From: Dictyophora rubrovolvata
Lineage: Eukaryota; Basidiomycota; Agaricomycetes; Phallales; Phallaceae
Length of the DNA stretch: 64,000 bases
Assembly (NCBI GenBank): GCA_029959195.1
Contig: CP114127.1
Span: 310,001-374,000 of the forward strand
Direction of reading: 5' to 3'
In this document: in pieces, positions 47,520 to 57,531 of the stretch
Layout of the letters: each line of letters opens with the position of its first letter
How positions within the stretch are numbered: position 1 is the first letter of the stretch
Program-made: the position numbers and the translations under genes
The notes under the pieces: model-generated
The model's input: only the letters and a program-made list of their open reading frames with translations
What the model was told of the DNA's origin: nothing
Databases searched by the model: none

Positions 47520-48712
47520 ATGTTTATTGCGCTCCCCTGCGAACGTATTAGGTAAGTGCGTATCTCGTTTGTGGCATGAATTTCCTTAAGAAACTCCCGG
47601 GCTGAGGAAATATAAAATGTCTGTACTGCATGAAATCTAACGTATTTTTGAAATGAAGATTTTTCTGCTCAGCCAGTGGATGACGCACGTCGCAGAAGAA
47701 GGCATGCCGCGCAGCGCGCATGTGCACTGAGTCTGAAATTTCACCTCGGAGACCATCGAGGACGTTTGTCGAGGCAGTGCCAAGAGACCAAAGGTGCTAG
47801 TTGATAAATACTTCGAGTTGCCGACATCTACACATTTGTTGGGAAAGGACAGGCGCAGTATCCGAGGAGGTCATGGCGGCTGCCACTCCAGGAGGTTTCA
47901 AGGCACCACTTTTTCGTTCTCATCGGTCCGCTTCAATCCTTCTATTCTTGTGTATCTTCCGTTACTAAACATGTGGCTGCGGCCTTCTCAGTCTACTTCG
48001 TTATAAAATCCGTTCCCATTGCTCATCCGATATTAGCAAACATTCTTTCTTCAAAGGGGCTTTTTACAAATTCAACGGTTAAACGAAGCCGCCAAAACAG
48101 GTATTGAACAGACGACTTGTCTTACCTGCTTGGCTGGAGTCCTTTGACTGTTATTGATTCATTCTAAGAACCAGCCCCTGGCAGTTTCGTCAACTCGGGC
48201 GATACGGGACCTCCTGTTAAGTGCAACCCACCGGGTAGCGCTCATGTGCAAGTGAGATTTATCTTGAATGTACCCTAGCAAAACACGTTTAGCTCCAAAT
48301 CTAATGAAAATATAAATAGTTCAAGGCAAAGTCTCCAGATAACTGCGATAAAAGCACATTACCCCTTCAAGAGTACCTGCCAACGAAACGGACTCCTCTG
48401 ATTGAATTAATTGAGCGCAAAAATCTAAGATCATGAAACAGATAATGCAGGCAAAGTTGTTGACCTTCTGCGCGAGCATCGTCAATTCGGAGGAGAGTTG
48501 AGGTACATGTAGTTGGGTTGGAAGTTAGTGAAGGGATCAAACTGCGGCAAGAGACCCTGCAGTTGCCTAAGATCTTTCAGCCACACATGTTACAAACTTA
48601 CAATGCCATTACTACATCACTTGGCATGGGTCAGACTGACGAAATTCAAACCCTAACCGTTTTCTATGAATGTCAAGCGAGTAAAGAGGTTATGGTATAT
48701 TACTTTATTTGA
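47520..48712 (+). pseudogene. Probable decayed gene, family unknown
   Basis: Several plus-strand segments look like exons with good splice borders but do not join in one frame. 47520-47551 reads MFIALPCERI before GTAAGTG. 47685-47793 reads DDARRRRHAAQRACALSLKF. 47853 onward reads AVSEEVMAAATPGGFKAPLF. 48172-48250 reads PAPGSFVNSGDTGPP; the next segment (48321-48431) reads FKAKSPDNCDKSTLPLQEYL. 48451-48502 reads DNAGKVVDLLREHRQFGGEL. 48516-48690 reads GIKLRQETLQLPKIFQPHML and YNAITTSLGMGQ. Stops fall between them, for example the tga at 48433. I recognise no domain. It may be a broken gene or a real gene whose exons I have mis-set. Confidence 0.3.
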
Positions 48713-48867
48713 AGTAAAAAAAAAAAGAAAACCACGAGTAAAGGGTATTTGTGGTAGCAAAGTTACTAAAGTAAAAATCATAGGCGAAATATGTAAAAGA
48801 AAACCATATCAATCTTGAGTTGAAGTATACTTTAGAAGCATTAATTTTAATTTCCTAGGGAGGAACC

Positions 48868-49191
48868 TTAAAGAGGATGAGACGAGGAGAAAGATGAAAT
48901 ACTATATAATGCAAGCTTACTGGGACTGAGAGGAACGGGTTCCCTCTCCGGTCCGGGAGACATCCGCCGGCGGAGTCTCAATTTCACTAGGGTCGTCGTT
49001 TCATTCTGTTCACTTCTCTCATCTCTGTCTGCGGCTCTTGAGACTCCTGACCGCCTCCTCTTCTTCCGACCCCTCCTCGATTTTTGCACTTTGTATGGGG
49101 GAGGAATATTTTCCTTATTCCCCTCCGTAAGGCCCGAAGGAAGTCGAATGATTGTTGTCGGAGGAGGCGCTTCAGAGAAAAACGCAGACAT
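48868..49191 (-). CDS. Small basic hypothetical protein, about 107 aa
   Basis: Starts MSAFFSEAPPPTTIIRLPSG at 49191. It contains EGNKENIPPPYK, a pattern common near the start of fungal regulatory proteins, then a strongly basic stretch (KSRRGRKKRRRSG) that could be a nuclear localisation signal, and SPGPEREPVPLSPSK. A GTAAGC donor at LSPS means the last 15 residues may instead be intron. Mostly disordered; no domain and no function recognised. Confidence 0.5.
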   Translation of the reverse strand: MSAFFSEAPPPTTIIRLPSGLTEGNKENIPPPYKVQKSRRGRKKRRRSGVSRAADRDERSEQNETTTLVKLRLRRRMSPGPEREPVPLSPSKLALYSISSFSSSHPL

Positions 49192-50247
49192 CAGCTAAGA
49201 GATAAATGAAGTGATGGGTAATAAGTAATGGGTAATGGGCGATGGAAAATAAGACACTTCTTCTGGCGAAGGAAAGTTGTTGAGAGGGAGGACGGTGAAG
49301 ATCGCAGGTTTTATATGCCACGGTACGCTGTTGAGTGAGTGGTGTCCATGGATGACTGGGAAGGACACTCTTTTGTGTTAGACGTGATTTTACTTGCGTT
49401 AGACGGGTCCCGGAATTTGAGATTGGTTTTTGTGTAACAGTAGTTTCATTGATGGACTAAACTTCATTCATGATCAGTTCTTTGTACGTCCACCGTCCAA
49501 GACTGATATGAAGTTCGACAAAAAAGAGTGTTGATGGGGCGAGTAACCAAAATACTAACTCAATTCAGACGAAATAACTTTGAAAATACTACGACAAACA
49601 GTTTGTTCAAAGGCGGCAACTAAAGTAGCCGGGAGGGGCGGCAAGTCCGGCCATGTGCAGCACGGCGTGTTTAGTTATAACGAGCTCAACGAGCAAGTGA
49701 TGAGTTGAAACCGCGTTTCGCATCGTCAAATGCAATAACTTTCAAGTAGCAATTCAAAATATATAAGAGCGGCTAACGCAGCTCTCCGGTTAAAGAACAC
49801 GAAGGAGACCCGCGTTAGTTCCTTGGCGGCTGCAACACTCTTATGTCCGTATATGCGAGCTCGCTGTAATAATTACAACGCAAGTAAACGATACATCTCG
49901 ACGATGAGGCCCGAGTCAATCACCCTTTTGTCTCTTTTCTTAAATTTCCGCTCTCTTCATCCTTTCCTCTTATTGATTTCAAATAAAATTTAGATACAGA
50001 AATTCCGATAATCGGTGGGAGACATAACAAAATGTATATATAGACAATCATTTAGTTACAAGAAGATCAGCGTCTTTCCCCCCGCCAAGTTCTGAGTCGC
50101 AAAGTGGCTGCTCTCAGAAAGGGTTGATTTTCAAATCACTCTTTAACGTCGTGTTGCTCTGGAATCGTTCTATTCATCTGTAAAAACCGTATTCACGCTA
50201 CAAATCTTGCACCACGCATCCACATTGGTTCCTTGCCTTACGCCCTC
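49192..50247. other. Intergenic, no gene seen
   Basis: 1.06 kb with only short frames. The right end is the 3' flank of the F-box gene. A GATGGGTAATAAGTAATGGGTAATGGG repeat-like stretch (49211-49240) precedes the small basic gene. Confidence 0.4.
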
Positions 50248-51932
50248 TTACTCGAAGTCGAAGTCCGAGTCCAAATTTGGACTCATCAGCCTATAAAAAC
50301 GCGCATGTGACTCGGCTTCAATTGACTTTGCCCCTTGGGTAAGTTTTCCCAGTTCTTCGTAAAATGCTGCCATATGACCGACGACCTGGCTAAAAGGATC
50401 CATATTATCTCCAAGAACTTCAACACGATTTCTACAAATTCCCAACAAAAGTGAAGCGATTGCCCTTACAGTCTCGGGTCTAAATTCACTATCATTCATG
50501 AGGATGAGACATGAGAGTGATAGAAAAGAAAACCCAGCTCGACTGAGTTGATCTATAAACTCAAGTTGGACTTGGACGTTCACCTCGCTGGTGTTTGGAG
50601 GTGAGATATTTCCAAATGGCTGTACGCTGTTTTCGTCGTATACACTCAGACCAAGTGTATTGATTCTGGGCGAATATTTCGCAACTGTAAGCAGCGCATC
50701 TTGAAAATGGAAAGGCTGAGAGGTTGTGATTTCCAGTCTTTGCCAGTACAAGGGGGCTTGTCGACTTTGGAGGAGTTCGACCAAATTGTGCAGAGTCATA
50801 TCCACGCCACCGCAAAGGACTACCAAAGAAATGAGATTTCTACAGCTTAGAAGTGGCGTGATGGAGGACCATGGAACTTTCGTCTCACGGTGACGCCAAA
50901 CTAATTCCAATATCTCCAGACTAGGGCACTGTCTGACGATTGTCGTTAGAAAAAAGCCGAGATCAAAATCTACCCTGCCGTGGAAGAAACTGAGTGCAGT
51001 GAGTGCCGGAAATGAAAAGGGGCGGAAGAACTCTAAAACAGGTGGTATAGACCTAATGACGCTAAAGCAGAGGGACTTTAGTGACATGAAGGATCCTGAT
51101 CCATCGTTACGGGTGGCAGATTCTTTGATTAAAACAAGTTCTTTGAATAATTCCCATTCTTCAAAGTACAAATTGCTCAGGCTTCGGAACTGGGAAAGTT
51201 TCTCAATTGTGGCCGGTGTGAATAACATTTTTGGGAGCTGGACATGTGTCAGGGTCGGTGCGAATTTCGTCAACAACGAATCAAATGCGTCCGAAATTGC
51301 AACCTGTTCTCCAAATGGGTTTGGATCAAGGAAAAAGAGCCGTAAGCTCGACAGTTCGGCTACCAGTACTTTGCAGAACTTGTTGAACCAGTTACGACCC
51401 ACAAAAACTCCATTGAGATAAATGTGATCAAGAGTCGGTGGAAGCAGTGCACTAAAATGGTCTTCGGGAGCAAGTTGTTCAGGTGTCGTGGAATAATGAA
51501 GAAACTGGCAATTAGGAAAGAAATAGTTCGGTGCGTTTTTCAGTAGGCATGACCGAGAAGATTTCGCAACCAAAATGGCGCCGGAGTCAGCACCAGAAAC
51601 GCGCAGGGTTCGAACATATTGGGCGTAGAATATAAATCTCGACCAATTATCTAATGTAATATTTTCTGTGAATGTCTGATTATGGAAGAATTAAGTCCGA
51701 GAAAGTGGTTACATTCGGTGTTGCAACTCACATACAACCTTTCGAAGTCATGGGACAGATCAAATGGTCCAAGAAGTTTTAACGCGTCGCGGAGGTGAAC
51801 ACATTTCCACAAAGGGCCTACAGAAGCTTCTGACCACGTCTTGTTGACTCGGATTGTAGCCGCTAGGGCACCTCTACCGAGCCAAAAACAAATTTCATCC
51901 AGAATGTCGCGGTTGTGGAAAACAGAATGCAT
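50248..51932 (-). CDS. F-box-like protein with leucine-rich C-terminus, 542 aa
   Basis: Two exons: about 51932-51732 (67 residues) and 51675-50248, joined by a GTGAGT...TCAG intron at phase 0 (ERLY then TFTENITLDNW). The N-terminus MHSVFHNRDILDEICFWLGR followed by ALAATIRVNKTWSEASVGPL and W has the F-box layout found in hundreds of agaricomycete proteins. The rest alternates Leu-rich strands and helices (SLRLFFLDPNPFGEQ, LTHVQLPKMLFTPATIEKLS, LEILELVWRHRETKVPW), an irregular LRR solenoid, ending acidic (NLDSDFDFE). F-box proteins bring substrates to SCF ubiquitin ligases; many in this lineage are untested. Confidence 0.82.
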
Positions 51933-52571
51933 AATAATGAAATTTCTGCAAGTGTCAAGAGAGGGTTGCCTGAGATGGGGGGCCGATGGGTAATGTAGGC
52001 GTGGTTTTTACATAAATGCAATGGCTTAAAAGTTGCTCGCTCGAGATGGTTGTCCTAGTCAATTAATCGGGACAGTCTGTCCAATTAAGTCCATACGTTA
52101 TTATTCATGGACGGTGTATGAAGACAATGTCAAGTTGAGAGGCATCGGTAGTGAGCCGCAGAGGACGAATTTATTTTAATGTCGGGTCCGCATTCTTTGA
52201 TAATCAGATCATGCAGTATTCGTCTCGCCCTTCTCTAGCGGGTAGAATCGAAGAGCCAATTCAAATTCCCGCTCATCAATACGCCGACTCAGTAATCTGT
52301 TTCGATGAGATTATCATCAATGGGTGCTAGAGTGTTCCATAACATGGATATACCTGACTTTTAGTCTCCTGTACCGTCTGGTTACGTGGATTGCATCTTT
52401 TTTTGGTGGGGCTTAAGATAAGTAGTTTTGGCGAACGTCAGCCGGCAGTTGTACTAAGCAAATTATGTCGATTGCTGCATCTTAGAAAAAAGAAAAACCG
52501 TAGATTTGCATATACTATTAATCAACAGTCAACTTTTCACTTTTTAAACCAACTACGCCCAAATTTACCGG
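51933..52571. other. Intergenic, no gene seen
   Basis: 639 bp between the F-box promoter and the 3' end of SDR paralogue 2. A 68-codon plus-strand frame (52391-52597) overlaps the SDR stop and has no motif. Confidence 0.4.
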
Positions 52572-53553
52572 TCACCAAGGAACCTCATCTCCATTAAACG
52601 CTTTGAACTTCCCGCTGTCCGCAAGAGTAGCAGCGACTATCAACTTGAGCTGATGTCCGACACTGAAATCAACATCGTACATGGCATCTGGGCCACCCAA
52701 GTCTATATTGTTTAAAAAGAAGCTGTTAAGATAACTGGATCCGGACCAGAGTAACAAGGAGGACACCTACCAGTCTTCAACCAGCCAGGTGCCATAGTTA
52801 TTACGATGATACTAGGTTTTTCGGAAGCTTGCTTGACAGTCTATGTGAACAGTATTATATATGATAGGAAGTAGCTTTGCGATTTATATGGACATACCAG
52901 CATATTCAGAGCAGCTTTGCTAATGGAATAGCTCGCAGCAGGCGGAAGTGCCAGCACTGCCGGGTTGAGGACTCTCGTTATACTTCCTAATCCGCTACTC
53001 ATGTTGATCAACACAGGCCCGCCACGCCTTTTACTTCTTTCCAGGAGAGGTAGAAAGTTTTGATAGACTAAAACAGGCCCAACGACGTTTGTTTGGAAAA
53101 CATCTATCATTTCATCTGCATTTATTATAGATGGTGTTTCGGCAGTATTGTTCTGATAATTGAATTACGGCTTCAGTTTTATCTCTTTACCATTGAAAAG
53201 TCACGCACATTTATACCAGCATTACTGATAAGATAGTCCAGGCCTTTGTCTTGTAAAATGGTGTCTACGAGTTTGGCTGCCGATGCGATACTCTTGGGGT
53301 TGCGAACGTCCAGTGCGATTATTTCAATCAAACCCGGAGCATTGGCTTCTTGAAGTCGTCGAAGCTCAACCGCTTTGTCTGGAGAACGGACAGCGGCGAA
53401 AACTGTATCCCCTTTTTTGACGACTTGTCGAACGTATTCTAGACCGATGCCACGAGAAGCACTGGCATTCGAAATTCTATCAGTAATGTTACATTTATAT
53501 GGAGACATTATGCAGACTCACCCTGTAATTAACCAAGTCGAAGTCGCTGCCAT
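52572..53553 (-). CDS. Short-chain dehydrogenase/reductase, C-factor-like, paralogue 2
   Basis: Same exon layout as the 46.0-47.0 kb gene. Start at 53553 (MAATSTWLITG, split by the first intron), then ASRGIGLEYVRQVVKKGDTV, ALDVRNPKSIASAAKLVDTI, DYLISNAGINV, FQTNVVGPVLVYQNFLPLLE, VLINMSSGLGSITRV, the catalytic YSISKAALNM, and the ending SGKFKAFNGDEVPW with stop at 52572. It carries four extra residues (LNPAVLALP region) before the catalytic Tyr compared with paralogue 1. Key motifs are intact, so both copies should be active. Most differences are conservative. Confidence 0.88.
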
Positions 53554-55422
53554 CGATATTATACTATGGATGTCGTGTGAGTGAGAATTGAGTTTCACCA
53601 CAGTCTTTTATACACAAATGATATCCCCATCAATCCGAATTAATGACTCCTTTTCGGACGAGATGTAAACGCACACACATTTCGTCAATGTTCGGCAGCC
53701 AGCCTATTCTAATCTCCGGGCCAATCCAATTTCTTGTCGGAATGCGATGTGAGTCAGTGGAAGCCCGACTGAGTAATCTTGGTTAATTAGACGTGGTGAG
53801 CGTATGGAATTGAAGGGATCCCGCACCAGTGTAGTAGATCATGGCTTGAGTGTTGCAAAGAAAAGATTCTGAGAGCTAGTGAAAGATAGTTTCAGATGAC
53901 ATTAGGAAAACAAGAGGTCGTAGTGATACTCTAACTGTAACACGCACATAGTCTAAGGATATGTCGAACTACGTCTCTTCGCTGCAAAAGCAAATCAGCT
54001 CATTCGCCTGTAGCTTGCATTTCCACATGGAACCGATGACGTGTCGAGCAAATATAAAACCGGAACCGAATGATATTTTAAATTTGCACCGCACAAGACG
54101 ACAAGTAAGATTTTCTGCCGATGGATGACGCGGAAGGAAGGCAGCAAGCTGCTGACGCGTATTCTCCATTTCGGAGTCTGAACTTTTCAGCCAAACTTGG
54201 TCAAACCGTTTTCAAAGCTTAAACCGAAAACAATGGGCAAAACAATCGCGACGACGACTCGGAGCTTCCGGGTGGTCACCTTAACTAAGATTGGGGCAAT
54301 TAGGTGTAGGCGTATGAACCAGAGGTCCATGGCTTGCGCCGAACCTACCTTCGTCTATATCTGAAGAGCCGAATTCATTGTATAATCAATCAGCCTTTCG
54401 ATATGCTGCTCACGGCTTCAGGTAAATCGGTGGAGGATGTCCTTGTCGATCGGAGCCGACAGCGGGACATGGAATTCAAATACAGAGGTCGATTTTTCAT
54501 GTCGAGTTAGGGTCATGGAGTTTGTCAGATGGGAGGTTGGAGAGAATATTTCGAAATGACCTGTGTCTAGATGTTTTGGGGGGGATCGATGGTATAATAT
54601 AACCTCTCAGCCAACTTTCTCGAATTCTGTATGACGGCGAAGTTGCCAGTATCACCTCGTGTTACGCGCGTCTTTCAAAAGATTTAGAATCCAGAATTTG
54701 GCGATTACGTTCTGAGAACTTTTGAAGAGCTCGAGAAGTAAAGTTTTAATGGCAATTGTGGAGCTCCATCTCTTTGTCGATGAGAAACTTTGAGCAAGCC
54801 GCATGTTCACACTAAGCGAGATCATAGGCGCCCGTGTGATCAAATGTGACCGATCGTGTTTTTGATCTGCGGCACGTACTATACATCAGCTTTCCTTGAG
54901 CCTTCCGATATATTGTGAGCACCGTTCACTCGACGAACTTGCAAATTTCTTTGTTTCTTTCTTACGGGGCCTTGGCAAGTTTACACGTGGTTGAAATTAA
55001 CCTCATCATTGATAGATCAACGTTTCGGCGGGATGAGGCATTTTTGCGCTCGCGTGCCGGCAATGAGGCTATTTCAATTTTCGGAGGGGGCATTTCGAAT
55101 TTTAGGCATCACAGGACATCTCGGAAAGTCGGTTGAATCTCTACATTGGAAATCGAGTATACCTCTCACCCATGTTAGCTTTCAGACTTTCTAAGCATGA
55201 CATCGGCTATCGGCTGAATGAAATTCTGATGGAATATTTGGAACTCATGACGTTTAGCTTAATTGAAGCCATGGATATCTATGCCATGCTTCATCCAAAC
55301 GATCCAGCCGGTTATTCCGTATGGAGCGTTCTTTTTTCTTCCCAGAGGAACAGGCTTCTGATTGTCTCTACGCGGACCGCGTGATCAAAATCCCAATTTC
55401 AGAAAATCGCACATACTTAGAC
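53554..55422. other. Long stretch without a supportable gene
   Basis: 1.87 kb. The left 300 bp is the SDR paralogue 2 promoter. Several 60-80 codon frames (54169-53969, 54843-54652, 54915-55136, 55133-55384) occur on both strands. The minus-strand frame 54843-54652 (LAQSFSSTKRWSSTIAIKTL) looks mildly coding but cannot be extended. It may contain relics of a gene duplicated with the SDR, since ATGGATGACGC at 54120 resembles GTGGATGACGC at 47678 of the decayed locus. Confidence 0.3.
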
Positions 55423-55430
55423 TATATAAA
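55423..55430 (+). promoter_or_regulatory. TATA box of the 64-aa secreted protein gene
   Basis: TATATAAA lies 46 bp before the ATG at 55477, in an otherwise unremarkable leader. Confidence 0.5.
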
Positions 55431-55476
55431 CTTAAACAAAAACTCCTGCATACAGTACCCATCTCGAGTACTCAAC

Positions 55477-55904
55477 ATGTACAAACGTACTATCGCTTTG
55501 TTCTTCGTTACACTTTTCACTGCCAGTATGGCTTCCCCCAGTCCACAAAGCACCCAGATTGCTTGCAGTACGATTTCAAATTTTCTTCTTTCAATTCTCT
55601 TTTTGACGTCCTTTTACAGCTGAGACTGTAAGAAGAATAATTAATATAGTAGAGCACTGATCTATAGTTCATTTCCTTTTCAGAGCGACTGTAAGCAGTA
55701 TGAACATTTTCTGTGCGTTGCCGATATGCTCATCTTGTAATAGGCCCTTCTGGTGACCTTTGTTGTCTCAATCAACAATCGTCTGGGCCACCTATGATGT
55801 GCGTTTTCCTCTAAGTTAACAACTTTGATAGCTTAAATCCTTATCATCGTAACGTTTCGCAATGTTTCAGCTGTCAGCTTTCTCAGCTGTTGTGCTTGGT
55901 CTAA
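55477..55904 (+). CDS. Small secreted cysteine-rich protein, 64 aa, with two micro-exons
   Basis: A signal peptide (MYKRTIALFFVTLFTASMAS, first 20 residues) is followed by a 44-residue mature peptide with six Cys: QIACTETSDCPSGDLCCLNQ, then QSSGPPMICQLSQLLCLV. Five exons: 55477-55567, 55620-55627 (8 nt), 55684-55690 (7 nt), 55744-55798 and 55871-55904; total 195 nt including stop. Every donor is GTAAG/GTACG/GTGCG and every acceptor is AG. Both micro-exons are needed: skipping either puts an early stop into exon 4. The C..DC..GD.CC pattern is typical of small secreted proteins in agaricomycetes and suggests a disulfide-knotted peptide. Role unknown: effector-like, antimicrobial or developmental are all possible. 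TATA box 46 bp upstream. Confidence 0.75.
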
Positions 55905-56304
55905 GGGGAAAGAGCAATATGATAGACTTTATGCTGTTTTGTAAACGAAATTTAAACCCAAATTAAAACATGTTTTCTTTCATTATGTTAAGGTGGCCTT
56001 GAGACAACAGGATTCATTGTGACTAACTTGATTTGGTTTCATTAGTATCTCCAACAAAAGCCTGTACAAGCGTAAACAACTGTGTATTCAAATTGTCCAG
56101 CCTATCATATTAGAAACCCTGACAATAGTTACATCAAAAGTGTCTGTATATCGTCCTTGTAAACTTTAATTATATAACATACATGACGACGAACCATACT
56201 GAACTGTGTCGTGAAATTACACATGTGCTATTTTAAAAAGTTTATCGTGGACTTGATATTTAAACGATCTACAGATTGCCAAGGGCTCATGGCCAATCGG
56301 CTCT
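55905..56304. other. Intergenic between convergent small genes
   Basis: 400 bp, AT-rich. It holds the 3' ends of the secreted-peptide gene and of the minus-strand Cys-rich gene; nothing else is seen. Confidence 0.4.
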
Positions 56305-56760
56305 TCAAGTCGAGCCCAATTTGGGGCATCGTGGGCTACAGAACGCATTTACTATACGACGATATGTTTTACGCGTAGGTCTAGGATGATAGCAGTTCTG
56401 GGATCCACAGCCAGGACCATGTCGATGTGATGGTCGCTGAACGCAATCTACGTCGTTGCATTCGTCTGTAATTAGGACTTCTTTGTTAGTCATGTGCCCA
56501 CATCGAGAGAAAAGGATGTCGCCGTCGAGGACGTATTGACACATGTTATAGTATGAGCGAATTGACAAGTTCTGTAAGTCGCAAAATATTAGATTTTGTC
56601 AAGTCAGTTTGTAAAAAAACAATCACGATGGAGTTTATTATACCTTTCGAGGGGGGGAGACAATAAGTCGAGTGTGGTTCAGAAGCTTGGAAGTGGATCC
56701 AATGCTCTAAAATTCAGAGAATGTCCTCGTATTTAAGACAATGTTGAGATACCTGGCCAT
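56305..56760 (-). CDS. Cys/His-rich small protein, 111 aa, 8-nt first coding exon
   Basis: Three coding exons: 56760-56753 (ATGGCCAG), 56704-56644 and 56571-56305. They read MASIGSTSKLLNHTRLIVSP, then RKNLSIRSYYNMCQYVLDGD, ILFSRCGHMTNKEVLITDEC, NDVDCVQRPSHRHGPGCGSQ and NCYHPRPTRKTYRRIVNAFC, ending SPRCPKLGST. The ATG has a strong context (ACCATGG). Eight Cys plus a CGH motif give the layout of a widespread basidiomycete family (C...CGH...DC...C...C), likely zinc-binding. No signal peptide, so probably intracellular. If the first intron is wrong, translation could begin at the in-frame ATG 56544 (MCQYVLDGD). Function unknown. Confidence 0.65.
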
Positions 56761-57531
56761 GGTTTTCCAACTTTCAAAGCGGGAAGCTGCTTGCAGATCA
56801 TCGGACTCGACAAAAGCAACTTGAAGCGTGTCCGAGTTGACTAATACTACTCTTTTTCGGAGCTCACTCACAACGTGAGGCTTGATTTACAAGCCCAATG
56901 AAGCCGTGGTTCATAAGACCTGGTAAGGCAGCCACTTTCATTCGGGTGTCCCGGAAATGAGCAAAATAAAAGCCCAAAGATTACGAGTCGTGTTTTCTTG
57001 GGATGGGAGGCTCAAAATGTCTAGATATATGCGGCCGGAACATTAATAATCCGGGCCAGCGGCTGGTTAATCCGAGACTTGCCACCGCGTCTGCTACTTT
57101 GGTTGTGGTAAATCTGCATATTTTTGGCTACCCGTGGCGGATATCGCGAACGCCATACTATCAGCCTGGCTTCAAGTTCGGTATCTTACTTGAAGAGGTT
57201 TGGAATGCCGAAATGGGTGATTTATTAATCTCCGGACATTTGACGTGAATTAAAAACCTCATTTAGGCTTTAGCCCCGATGCCCTGGCAGAATATTAAAT
57301 GAAGCTTTTTGCCAAGTCAGTTATGATGAGCCTCCACGAAGCTTCAAGTTAAAACGTGCGGAATGTCGGAAAGGTTCAAAAGTACGCTCAGTCATATTCT
57401 TCGGTTGTATATTTTGAATATGGTACGAAAAGAATTTATGAACATGTAACTGAGAGAGAGCCGTTCATCTCTGAAGACTTGTATTATCCGAGCCTTGGAC
57501 TACGAAAGAGAATTGAACGCAATTCTTGACT
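56761..57531. other. Intergenic, no gene seen
   Basis: 771 bp. The left part is the leader of the 111-aa gene; a non-ATG open stretch there (VSELRKRVVLVNSDTLQVAF) lies in frame just before the ATG and may be chance or an upstream extension. The rest shows only short frames. Confidence 0.35.
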
